Source of the DNA: Scandinavium manionii
GTDB taxonomy: Bacteria > Pseudomonadota > Gammaproteobacteria > Enterobacterales > Enterobacteriaceae
Length of the DNA stretch: 64,000 bases
Reading direction: 5' to 3'
Assembly (NCBI RefSeq): GCF_024764775.1
Contig: NZ_JALIGC010000037.1
Location: forward strand, 310,001 to 374,000
The notes beneath the pieces were generated by a model. The model was not told the origin of the DNA. It saw only the letters and a program-made list of their open reading frames with translations, and ran no database searches. Position numbers and translations under genes: made by a program. The first letter of the stretch is position 1. Every line of letters begins with the position of its first letter. Positions 9,086-16,380 of this stretch are shown in pieces.

Positions 9086-9096
9086 GGCCCATCGAT

Positions 9097-9504
9097 TTAA
9101 CGAGAAAGTGGCTGCGGGTTAGACGGCGTACTCAGCAGGTCGCCGTTCTGAGTCTGCGGCAGCATGTGTTGCTGTGAACTGTTCAGCGTTCTGTCGCTAT
9201 TGCTGCCGCTTAGCATTCCGCCGTTGGTATTCGGCAGCACCTGCTCCCCCGGCTGGCCGTTCAGCACCCGCTGCTGATTGCTGTTCATCTGCGTTTGCAA
9301 ATGCTGCTGCTGAACCTGGTTTTGGTTCTGTAGCTGCTGATTCAACATCCCTTTCTGCTGTTGCTGCTGCGTATTCATTTCAGTCTGCATTCGCTGCTGG
9401 CTGGGGATCACATACCCCGGCTGGTTGGGGTTGTTGGTAGTATTGATTGGCTGTGCTAAAACGGCAAACGGCATGAGTGCCGCAAGAAAGAATAACCTGT
9501 TCAT
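9097..9504 (-). CDS. yhhA: Small Gln/Asn-rich exported protein YhhA (DUF2756)
   Basis: A 135-residue protein of unknown function. Residues 1-17 are a signal peptide (ending FAVLA before QPINTTNN), and the rest is strikingly rich in Gln and Asn (runs of QQQ, NQQL repeats), low in complexity and probably disordered. I choose the ATG at 9502-9504 because GGAGGAGG precedes it; the frame is open further upstream to 9603 but without such a site. E. coli YhhA is slightly longer (about 146 residues). Convergent with ugpQ and divergent from ggt, as in E. coli. Confidence 0.9.
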   Translation of the reverse strand: MNRLFFLAALMPFAVLAQPINTTNNPNQPGYVIPSQQRMQTEMNTQQQQQKGMLNQQLQNQNQVQQQHLQTQMNSNQQRVLNGQPGEQVLPNTNGGMLSGSNSDRTLNSSQQHMLPQTQNGDLLSTPSNPQPLSR

Positions 9505-9629
9505 TGTGTCCTCCTCCCCGAAAGGGGCTTCCCTTAAGTTTACCTCCAATTGTCCATTTCGATGATTTTTTAGGAATTCTGAACCAGGCTTAAGCGGGAA
9601 CACAACACCCCATCACCTGGAGAATAACA

Positions 9630-11381
9630 ATGACAGAAACGCGTTTTTGGCGCGGGGCGGCGATTGCTGCTCTGCTGGCAGGAGGGACGTTCAGCGTGGC
9701 GGCGACGGAGCCGTCGCCCGCTGCACCGCCGGTGTCTTACGGTGTGGAAGAGGATGTTTTCCACCCGGTGACGGCCCAAAAGGGCATGGTCGCGTCGGTG
9801 GATGAAACGGCGACGAAAGTCGGCGTGGAGATACTGAAACAAGGCGGGAATGCGGTGGATGCCGCCGTCGCCGTGGGTTATGCGCTGGCGGTCACGCATC
9901 CGCAGGCAGGGAACCTCGGTGGCGGTGGCTTTATGTTGCTGCGCACTAAAGACGGCAAAACCACATCGATCGACTTCCGTGAAATGGCCCCCGCGCAGGC
10001 CACTCGCGATATGTTCCTCGACGATCAGGGTAACCCCGACAGCAAAAAATCGCTGACCTCCCATCTGGCATCCGGCACGCCGGGTACGGTGGCCGGTTTT
10101 TCGCTGGCGCTGAAAGAGTACGGCACGATGCCACTCAATAAAGTGGTACGCCCGGCGATTAAACTCGCGAAAGAGGGTGTTATCGTCAACGATGCGCTGG
10201 CCGATGACCTGAAAACCTACGGCAGCGAAGTCATTCCCAATCATGAAAACAGCAAAGCCATCTTCTGGAAAAACGGCGAGCCGTTGAAAAAAGGTGACAA
10301 GCTGGTGCAGGCCAATCTGGCGAAAAGCCTGGAGATGATTGCCGAAAACGGCCCGGAGGCGTTCTACAAAGGGGCGATAGCCGATCAGATTACCGGGGAG
10401 ATGAAAAAGAACGGCGGGCTGATAACCAAAGAGGACCTGGCGAATTACAAAGCGGTGGAGCGCGAGCCAATCAGCGGCGACTATCGCGGTTATCAGGTGT
10501 TCTCCATGCCGCCGCCGTCTTCCGGGGGGATCCATATCGTTGAAATCCTGAATATTCTGGAAAACTTCGATATGCATAAATACGGCTTCGGTAGCGCCGA
10601 TGCGATGCAAATCATGGCGGAAGCCGAGAAACATGCTTACGCCGATCGTTCGGAATACCTCGGCGATCCGGATTTCGTCAAAGTGCCGTGGCAGGCGCTG
10701 ACCAGCAAAGCCTATGCAAAATCCATCGCCGATGAAATTGATATCAATAAAGCCAAACCGTCGAGCCAGATCCGCCCCGGAAAACTGGCGCCATATGAAA
10801 GTAACCAGACCACCCATTTCTCGGTGGTGGATAAAGACGGGAATGCGGTGGCGGTGACCTATACGCTCAACACGACCTTTGGCACCGGCATCGTGGCGGG
10901 CAATAGCGGCATCCTGATGAACAACCAGATGGACGACTTCTCAGCCAAACCGGGCGTGCCGAACGTGTACGGCCTTGTCGGCGGGGATGCGAACGCCGTC
11001 GGGCCGCATAAGCGTCCGCTGTCCTCGATGTCACCGACTATCGTCGTGAAAGACGGTAAAACCTGGCTGGTAACCGGCAGCCCGGGTGGTAGCCGCATTA
11101 TCACCACTGTGCTGCAAATGGTGGTGAATTCTATCGACTTTGGGATGAACGTCGCCGAAGCGACTAACGCGCCGCGTTTCCATCACCAGTGGCTGCCGGA
11201 TGAGCTATGGGTGGAGAAGGGCTTTAGCCCGGATACACTGAAGCTGCTGGCGGATAAAGGTCAGAAGGTGGCGGTGAAAGAAGCGATGGGCAGCACCCAG
11301 AGCATCATGGTTGGTCCGGATGGTAAGCTGTATGGCGCATCAGATCCGCGTTCAGTGGATGATTTAACGGCGGGGTACTGA
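9630..11381 (+). CDS. ggt: Periplasmic gamma-glutamyltranspeptidase precursor
   Basis: A 583-residue Ntn-hydrolase precursor that cleaves gamma-glutamyl bonds of glutathione and glutamine in the periplasm. The signal peptide ends at about residue 25 (SVAA before TEP). Autocleavage separates a large subunit from a small subunit starting at the nucleophile Thr394 in SNQTTHFSVVD, homologous to Thr391 of E. coli. The substrate-binding SPGGSRIITTV segment is near residue 482, and the lid sequence NNQMDDFSAKP follows the nucleophile region. Single transcription unit with its own terminator. Confidence 0.97.
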   Translation: MTETRFWRGAAIAALLAGGTFSVAATEPSPAAPPVSYGVEEDVFHPVTAQKGMVASVDETATKVGVEILKQGGNAVDAAVAVGYALAVTHPQAGNLGGGGFMLLRTKDGKTTSIDFREMAPAQATRDMFLDDQGNPDSKKSLTSHLASGTPGTVAGFSLALKEYGTMPLNKVVRPAIKLAKEGVIVNDALADDLKTYGSEVIPNHENSKAIFWKNGEPLKKGDKLVQANLAKSLEMIAENGPEAFYKGAIADQITGEMKKNGGLITKEDLANYKAVEREPISGDYRGYQVFSMPPPSSGGIHIVEILNILENFDMHKYGFGSADAMQIMAEAEKHAYADRSEYLGDPDFVKVPWQALTSKAYAKSIADEIDINKAKPSSQIRPGKLAPYESNQTTHFSVVDKDGNAVAVTYTLNTTFGTGIVAGNSGILMNNQMDDFSAKPGVPNVYGLVGGDANAVGPHKRPLSSMSPTIVVKDGKTWLVTGSPGGSRIITTVLQMVVNSIDFGMNVAEATNAPRFHHQWLPDELWVEKGFSPDTLKLLADKGQKVAVKEAMGSTQSIMVGPDGKLYGASDPRSVDDLTAGY

Positions 11382-11388
11382 TTCACGT

Positions 11389-11430
11389 TGTGGCCCGATA
11401 AATAACGGTCGGGCCACATTTGTTATTTTA
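11389..11430 (+). terminator. ggt: Rho-independent terminator of ggt
   Basis: TGTGGCCCG (11389-11397) and CGGGCCACA (11410-11418) form a perfect 9-bp stem with a 12-base loop, followed by TTTGTTATTTT. It lies 8 bases after the ggt stop. Confidence 0.85.
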
Positions 11431-11594
11431 ATTAATTTTGTGACTGTCATTTTCTTGATTACTATTACAGGTTGAACCATTAAAAATAAAATCAATAATC
11501 GCGCTCATTATTTATATCGGGGGGGATAAAACACGCCTATTATCCCTGTATTGATAGTGGTCATTTAAAACCGTAACAAGCCAGGGATGCCAGG
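11431..11594. other. AT-rich spacer before the type VI effector cassette
   Basis: This stretch is much richer in A and T than its surroundings (for example AAAAATAAAATCAATAAT near 11484) and contains a GGGGGGG run at 11519-11525. No gene or clear promoter is recognisable. It marks the change from backbone to accessory DNA and may hold the cassette promoter; AT-rich DNA of this kind is a usual target of H-NS silencing. Confidence 0.45.
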
Positions 11595-11891
11595 ATGAGT
11601 GATATTATTTATTTAACCCTTGAAGGAGAGTTTCAAGGAAAAATATCTGCAGGCTGTGGCACGGCGGCCTCAATAGGAAACCGTTATCAGCACGGACATG
11701 AAGATCAGATATTTGTGTTTAGTTTGTCAGGGGCGATGGTCAACACCGGGATGGGCGTCAATCACCAGGGCATTCGCTTCTGTAAAACGTTGGATAAATG
11801 CACCCCGCTGCTGATGAACGCCATTAACAATAATGAAAGCCTGAAAATGGTATTTGGTATTTACCGAATCAATAGAACCGGCCATCGGTAA
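11595..11891 (+). CDS. Truncated Hcp-like protein (N-terminal fragment of the fused effector)
   Basis: This is what the interrupted gene can still encode: 98 residues covering roughly the first two thirds of an Hcp domain (full Hcp is about 160 residues). The last beta strands are missing because of the TAA at 11889, so hexameric ring assembly is unlikely. CAGG at 11591-11594 sits directly against the ATG with little spacing; AGCCAGGGATGCCAGG upstream may help. If the stop is an assembly or sequencing error, this entry merges into the full-length fusion. Confidence 0.55.
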   Translation: MSDIIYLTLEGEFQGKISAGCGTAASIGNRYQHGHEDQIFVFSLSGAMVNTGMGVNHQGIRFCKTLDKCTPLLMNAINNNESLKMVFGIYRINRTGHR

Positions 11892-11960
11892 AAATATTAT
11901 CGTATTGAATTACGGGGGGCCAGGCTCCAGGGTATCCATACCCGAATTGTCGTAAATGAT

Positions 11961-13580
11961 ATGGATTATGAATATATTTCGCTGAGCTATGACTATATTC
12001 TTTGCCAACATATTATAAGCGGAACCGAGTTCAGTTATCTGGTGACGCCGGATAACTACAACGCTCTGTTCCCGGTGGCGCTGAAAATTGTGGCGCCGCC
12101 GGAACCACCCGTTCGCCATATCACGTTGGCGATCGGCGTTTTCTTTGATGGTACCGGCAATAATGCGGTGAATACCCGAAATATGCAGGCCGCCTTTACC
12201 GCACAGCATTTTGATCTCAACAACCCGGATGCACAAAGCATTCTTACGAGGAATGCATCTGAACAAATGGGCGTCAGCGGAACCGGGGCGACGAGCTATC
12301 TGGGCGATTACTCGAATATTCACTGGTTGAATGAGTTGTATCGGCATGAATTCCCATCTGAGAGCTGTGACCTTCAAGGTAAAATTTATGTGGAGGGGAT
12401 TGGTACGCGGGCTGGCGAGCCTGATGATTTTACTGGGCTGGTGTTTGGCACTGCCGATACGGGAGTTGTTGCCAAAACGGATGATGCGGTGGCGCAGTTG
12501 GCGGCATCAATAACAAAAGCGCTTTCGTTCCTCGACGGCAAACTTATCGTCGACACATTGCAGTTTGATATTTTTGGCTTTAGCCGTGGGGCGGCGGCGG
12601 CCCGGCACTTTGCCAATCGGATCCAGTCTGAGGATCGCGCCATCATCAATGCCATCGCCGCTGGGATGAAAGATGTTTCCTATAGCGGACCTGCCGTAGG
12701 GCAGACCCGCTTTATCGGCCTGTTTGATACCGTCGCGGCGATTGGTACGCCAACCAATGGGTTGAATCCCCATAGCGCCGACACCGGGGAGGTTAATCTC
12801 CGCCTGCGTCCAGGCGTGGCGCAGAAGGTGTTTCAAATCACCGCACAGAATGAGTGTCGCTATAACTTTGCCCTCAACAGTGTCGCCCCGGCCTGGCCGG
12901 AGCTGGCGCTGCCGGGTGCGCACTCCGATATCGGCGGCGGCTATTTACCGCAGGTGCATGAAGACCTGTTTATCACCCGCCCGCAGGTGGAAACCTTGCC
13001 CTTGAACCAGCCGGGTGAGCAGTCACGGACTTACCATCAGATGATGGCGCAACTGCGGGTGATGGAGCACTCCCCATCGATTATGCCAATCATTCGCACC
13101 AACCCTATTACGCCAGACATTTGGGCTGACAACAATGCGCCAACCGATCGCTATGGGCAAATGCAAAAACGCAGTTTTGCCGCACTGACGCTGCGCCAGC
13201 GGGTGGTCAAAAGCGACTGGTCGAAGGTGGTACTGCGGGTGATGCTCGACGCGGCGAAAGACGCGGGGGCGAGGTTTGATGCAATCACAAAGTTTAAAGA
13301 GCTTGATCTTCCTGCCGATCTTGCGCTGTTCGGTGAGCGTGCTAAGAAAATGGGAAAAGCGGCCCGTTTAAGAGAGTCAGTAAATGGGTTTAGTCCTGAG
13401 GAAATCGATGCGATCGCCAAAGACTATATCCACTGTTCGGCACACTGGAATGCCGTCACCCTCAACGAATCGGGAGAGCTGCAGGGCGGGACATCTGCTT
13501 CTGAGCTGATTGGGTTTGTTAATCGACCGGATGAAGGGTGGCTTCGAACAATCTATAACATGGACGGTAAAAAAAGATGA
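11961..13580 (+). pseudogene. DUF2235 Tle1-type phospholipase domain, separated from its Hcp carrier
   Basis: From the first ATG after the stop the frame encodes 539 residues, with GFSRG (Ser208), Asp256 and His321 intact. The ATG at 11961 lacks a recognisable ribosome binding site (the preceding bases are TTGTCGTAAATGAT), so independent translation is doubtful. The family member Tle1 of type VI secretion degrades membrane phospholipids in target cells. The catalytic part appears undamaged, suggesting recent interruption. It overlaps the following lipoprotein gene by four bases (ATGA), which couples toxin and putative immunity. Confidence 0.6.
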
Positions 13581-14260
13581 AATTACGAAAAACTCTAATC
13601 GTTACGTTACTGTTCGCCGCTGCCGGTTGTAGCGGCCCCAAAACGTACCCCTTACAGTCAAAACAGGCGGCCAGCGGCGACTGGACGTTACCCTATGGCG
13701 AATGGTCTTTCTACTTTCAAACACCTGCGGGTCTGCCAGCACAGGTATCCTTTGCCCGGGTCATTGATACCGATGGTTATCTTTACACTTTCAACACCCT
13801 TGATGGTACGGGCGAAGATCCTGATTCGATTGGTAAGTGGGCAAATATGAGGGGAGGTGGATTAGTTCATTTCAATAAAGTCAAAAAGCCACCGCAGTAT
13901 ATGGTGTTTTGCTGGGATTCGTTGATTGATAAAAAAACCTATGAAACCAGCGTGGTGTTTTCCCCTGAGACCTGGCAGCAGATGAAAACCCCGGTCGATC
14001 AAAGCGATGGGGGGAGACACTCCGACTGGTATGACTATATGGTTTTTGGCCTGGCTCCGGAAGGAAAAGTCAGGATTGGTTTGCCTGATACTGCTAATTA
14101 CCCCACCCCCCTGATCAAGCCGATCAACCTGCAAACCCGTTCTGGCGCAGATCTGACTCTCTGTAAGGGGAAAACCAGACACCCGGACGGTTATGATGAC
14201 ATCGAGTCCATTCAGAATTTTATTAAGGGGAAAACGTATCCCTATGGGGATTGGGATTAA
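13577..14260 (+). CDS. DUF2931 family lipoprotein, probable immunity partner of the Tle1-type effector
   Basis: A 227-residue protein with a lipoprotein signal: a short basic N-terminus, a hydrophobic core and lipobox AAGC with Cys18. The mature part contains DWTLPYGEWSFYF near its start and VFGLAPEGKVRIGLP, with a tryptophan-rich pattern I associate with DUF2931. Its start overlaps the end of the effector frame, the usual layout of effector and immunity. A periplasm-facing lipoprotein is the expected place to neutralise a phospholipase delivered to the periplasm. The family assignment is from memory and the immunity role is inferred from context. The gene itself is intact although the effector is interrupted. 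Confidence 0.7.
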   Translation: MKLRKTLIVTLLFAAAGCSGPKTYPLQSKQAASGDWTLPYGEWSFYFQTPAGLPAQVSFARVIDTDGYLYTFNTLDGTGEDPDSIGKWANMRGGGLVHFNKVKKPPQYMVFCWDSLIDKKTYETSVVFSPETWQQMKTPVDQSDGGRHSDWYDYMVFGLAPEGKVRIGLPDTANYPTPLIKPINLQTRSGADLTLCKGKTRHPDGYDDIESIQNFIKGKTYPYGDWD

Positions 14261-14272
14261 TTCCGGCGACTT

Positions 14273-14293
14273 GCCGGGTGTTTGACGCCCGGC
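14273..14293. terminator. Hairpin between the accessory cassette and yhhY
   Basis: GCCGGG (14273-14278) and CCCGGC (14288-14293) pair across a 9-base loop, 12 bases after the lipoprotein stop. It is REP-like in composition and lies between convergent genes, where it could end transcripts from both sides. It lacks a strong T-run. Confidence 0.45.
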
Positions 14294-14311
14294 GATCTTC
14301 GTTCCAATGGA

Positions 14312-14806
14312 TCACTTCATCCGCGCCATAAAATACGCATCCACGTATTCGCCGTTGCGCAGGGCAAAGTTTTTACCAGTGCCTTCCACTTCGAACCTGA
14401 ATTTGCGGTACAGGCCGATACCTGACGGATTATCGACGAACACCGTCAATTCAATCCGCTCCACGCGCAGCCAGTTATCACACAGATTCACCATCTCACG
14501 CAGCAGCGCACTGCCGACGCCCCGGTTCTGAAATTCCGACGCGACACTGATGCCAAAGGTGGCAACATGGCTGCGTCGTGGATTTTCCATCACGTCCAGC
14601 ACCAGATGGCCGACTACCCGTTCGTCGATGCAGGCTACGAGCTGGCGTCTGTTGGGTTTACGCATCACGCGTTCGTGCCACATCTCCATCGAAGGATGAG
14701 GAATTTGTAGCGTCGAGTGATATACATCCGCATGCGTGTGCATTTGATGTAAAGCTGCCGCGTCGGTGGCTTCAACGTGGCGGACGATTATCTCACTCGT
14801 GTTCAT
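14312..14806 (-). CDS. yhhY: GNAT-family amino acid N-acetyltransferase YhhY (AaaT)
   Basis: A 164-residue acetyltransferase. The acetyl-CoA binding motif (Q/R-x-x-G-x-G/A) is NRGVGSALLREMV near residues 93-105, and the C-terminal part GTGKNFALRNGEYVDAYFMARMK matches E. coli YhhY closely. The E. coli enzyme acetylates free amino acids such as phenylalanine and methionine. I choose the ATG at 14804-14806 (MNTSEIIVRH), which follows GAAGAGG; the longer frame to 14968 would run into the ryhB gene on the other strand and lacks support. Confidence 0.92.
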   Translation of the reverse strand: MNTSEIIVRHVEATDAAALHQMHTHADVYHSTLQIPHPSMEMWHERVMRKPNRRQLVACIDERVVGHLVLDVMENPRRSHVATFGISVASEFQNRGVGSALLREMVNLCDNWLRVERIELTVFVDNPSGIGLYRKFRFEVEGTGKNFALRNGEYVDAYFMARMK

Positions 14807-14890
14807 TCCTCTTCTCCTTCGGTTAGTTGTCCCCTTTAACATCTCCGAGTCACAAAATTTCGTCAACCGCTGATTTTTATCAAAAAGGGG

Positions 14891-14926
14891 TAGACAAGTG
14901 CGAATGATAATGATTATTATTGCCAT
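14891..14926 (+). promoter_or_regulatory. ryhB promoter with overlapping Fur box
   Basis: TAGACA (14891-14896) and TATTAT (14915-14920) form a sigma-70 promoter with an 18-base spacer, placing the start near 14927. The AATGATAATGATTATTATT stretch (14903-14921) covers the -10 region and is a clear match to the Fur box core GATAATGATTATC. Repression by Fur-Fe2+ is the established control of ryhB in E. coli. Confidence 0.85.
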
Positions 14927-15017
14927 GCGTTCAGGGAGACCCCTACGGAGAACCTGAAAGCACGACATTGCTCACATTGCTTCCAGTTTATAGCCAGCCT
15001 CGCGCTGGCTTTTTTTT
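14927..15017 (+). ncRNA. ryhB: Small regulatory RNA RyhB
   Basis: About 91 nt. The conserved core AAGCACGACATTGCTCACAT and the following TGCTTCCAG are as in E. coli RyhB, which pairs with mRNAs of iron-containing proteins (for example sodB, sdhCDAB) with Hfq and triggers their decay. It ends in a terminator: AGCCAGC (14992-14998), loop CTCGC, GCTGGCT (15004-15010), then eight T. The 5' end GCGTTCAGGGAGACCC differs slightly from E. coli. The location between yhhY and yhhX is the same as in E. coli. Confidence 0.95.
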
Positions 15018-15041
15018 GCCCGTCTTATTTGACGCCGTAGC

Positions 15042-15125
15042 GGCGTTGGCTGCGCTCACTTACCCCAGTCACTTACTCCAGTAAGCTCCTGGGGATAAGC
15101 TCTCTTGCCGCCTTGCTACAACGCC
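15042..15125. repeat. ERIC element
   Basis: This long imperfect palindrome contains the ERIC core: CGCTCACTTACCCCAGTCAC and, after the central hairpin CTTAC-TCCA-GTAAG (15072-15085), GCTCCTGGGGAT. GGCGTTG (15042-15048) pairs with CAACGCC (15119-15125) at the outer ends, and CCCCAG (15063-15068) with CTGGGG (15089-15094). The full 127-bp unit may reach a little beyond these limits. It lies between ryhB and yhhX. Confidence 0.88.
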
Positions 15126-15218
15126 AACTAATTTGGGCAAAATGGAGAAAATGGAGATGTCTGCTTTCCCTGACTTCAAGTATGGTAAGTGGAATTCAAA
15201 GTCAAAAAGGACTGAGCC

Positions 15219-16256
15219 ATGACCCTACATTGTGCATTTATTGGTTTTGGAAAAAGTACTACCCGTTATCACCTCCCTTACGTTCTCAAGCGCAAAGACA
15301 GCTGGCATGTGGCGCATATTTATCGTCGCAGCCCGAAGCCGGAAGAGCAGCATCCGCAATATCAGCACATTCATTTCACCAGCGACCTGAACGACGTGCT
15401 GAACGATCCGCAGGTCAAGCTGGTGGTGGTCTGTACGCACGCCGACAGCCATTTTGATTATGCGAAACAGGCGCTGGAAGCCGGGAAAAACGTGTTGGTG
15501 GAAAAACCGTTCACCCCTACATTAGCTGAAGCGAAAGTGCTGTTTGCATTGGCAAAAGAGAAAGGGCTGACGGTCACGCCGTATCAGAACCGTCGCTTTG
15601 ACTCCTGCTTCCTGACTGCGAAAAAGGTGATTGAGAGCGGCAAACTCGGCGAGCTGGTTGAAATTGAGAGCCATTTCGACATGTACCGTCCGGTGGCGGA
15701 AACCAAACCGGGCCTGCCGCAGGATGGTGCGTTCTACGGTCTGGGTGTACACACCATGGACCAGATAATCTCTCTGTTTGGCCGCCCGGATCATGTGGCC
15801 TACGATATTCGCAGCCTGCGTAACAAAGCGAATCCAGACGATACCTTTGAAGCCCAGCTGTTCTACGGCGACCTGAAAGCGATCGTCAAAACCAGCCATC
15901 TGGTGAAAATCGATTACCCGAAATTTATCGTTCACGGCACCAAAGGTTCGTACCTGAAATACGGTATCGACCAGCAGGAAACCAGCCTGAAAGCCAATAT
16001 TATGCCGGGCGAACCAGGTTTTGCCGCGGACGACAGCGTCGGTCAGCTTGAGTATATGAATGCTGAAGGCGTGATCGTGCGGGAAGAAGTGAAGCCGGAA
16101 ATCGGTGACTACGGCCGTGTGTACGATGCGCTGTATCAGACGCTGAAAAATGGCGCACCGAATTACGTCAAGGAATCTGAAGCTCTGACCAATCTGGAAA
16201 TCCTCGAGCGGGCCTTCGGGCAGGCTTCTCCCGCCACGATAACCCTCGCGAAATAA
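15219..16256 (+). CDS. yhhX: Gfo/Idh/MocA-family oxidoreductase YhhX
   Basis: A 345-residue NAD(P)-dependent dehydrogenase-like protein. The N-terminal Rossmann motif is FIGFGKSTTRYHLPY at about residues 7-21; EKPFTPT near residue 96 carries the conserved family lysine; GLGVHTMDQIISLFGRPD is the typical C-terminal domain motif. The substrate is unknown. The length and sequence match E. coli YhhX. AAGGACTGAGCC precedes the ATG. It may form a unit with yhhW, but 124 bases with two strong inverted repeats lie between them. Confidence 0.95.
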   Translation: MTLHCAFIGFGKSTTRYHLPYVLKRKDSWHVAHIYRRSPKPEEQHPQYQHIHFTSDLNDVLNDPQVKLVVVCTHADSHFDYAKQALEAGKNVLVEKPFTPTLAEAKVLFALAKEKGLTVTPYQNRRFDSCFLTAKKVIESGKLGELVEIESHFDMYRPVAETKPGLPQDGAFYGLGVHTMDQIISLFGRPDHVAYDIRSLRNKANPDDTFEAQLFYGDLKAIVKTSHLVKIDYPKFIVHGTKGSYLKYGIDQQETSLKANIMPGEPGFAADDSVGQLEYMNAEGVIVREEVKPEIGDYGRVYDALYQTLKNGAPNYVKESEALTNLEILERAFGQASPATITLAK

Positions 16257-16266
16257 GCGGATTTGG

Positions 16267-16307
16267 CTCCTCTGAAGTTGTTCATAAATTTTGAACAGAG
16301 GAGTCAA
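16267..16307. repeat. Nested palindrome between yhhX and yhhW
   Basis: CTCCTCTG and CAGAGGAG form the outer arms and TGTTCA with TGAACA the inner arms of one long imperfect hairpin starting 10 bases after the yhhX stop. No T-run follows (only CAATTTT). It could be a weak terminator, an operator or an RNA-processing site. Nothing in the sequence decides. Confidence 0.5.
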
Positions 16308-16345
16308 TTTTCACCCACTATCATCCTTAACGGTTCCGGTCCACA

Positions 16346-16375
16346 CTAACTCCATCGAAATGAACACGGAGTTAG
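16346..16375 (+). promoter_or_regulatory. Hairpin enclosing the yhhW ribosome binding site
   Basis: CTAACTCC (16346-16353) is exactly complementary to GGAGTTAG (16368-16375). GGAG at 16368-16371 is the only good ribosome binding site for the yhhW ATG at 16381, so an 8-bp stem can hide it. Translational control is an inference. Confidence 0.55.
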
Positions 16376-16380
16376 ACATC

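Larger units (their letters stand above)
11595..13580 (+). pseudogene. Hcp-DUF2235 (Tle1-type) fused type VI effector, interrupted by one in-frame stop
   Basis: The frame opens at ATG 11595 with an Hcp-family N-terminus (MSDIIYLTLEGEFQGKISAG, GNRYQHGHEDQIFV, SPLL-like CTPLLMNAINNNE). It meets TAA at 11889-11891 after 98 codons, then continues in the same frame as KYYRIELRGARLQGIHTRIV, which is the expected rest of the Hcp fold. It then runs into a DUF2235 hydrolase domain to 13580. The intact protein would be 661 residues. DUF2235 hallmarks: VFFDGTGN, GFSRGA with Ser330, GLFDTVAAIG with Asp378 and PGAHSDIGGGY with His443 (numbering across the stop), the Ser-Asp-His triad of Tle1-type phospholipases. 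No other damage is visible. No type VI structural genes lie in the window, so this would be an orphan Hcp carrying its own toxin. Without readthrough, only a truncated Hcp is made. Confidence 0.8.

Noticed and set aside
9570..10817. 415-codon open frame on the minus strand, opposite ggt
   Set aside because: It is antisense to the well supported ggt, its product shows no recognisable family, and long antisense frames are common opposite GC-rich enteric genes with this codon use.
11889..11891. Programmed frameshift or selenocysteine as explanation of the Hcp interruption
   Set aside because: Both halves are in the same frame, so no shift is needed, and the stop is TAA, not the TGA required for selenocysteine.
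15018..15218. Possible CRISPR-like or tRNA-like structure between ryhB and yhhX
   Set aside because: The repeated arms are those of one ERIC palindrome; there are no spaced direct repeats and no cloverleaf.
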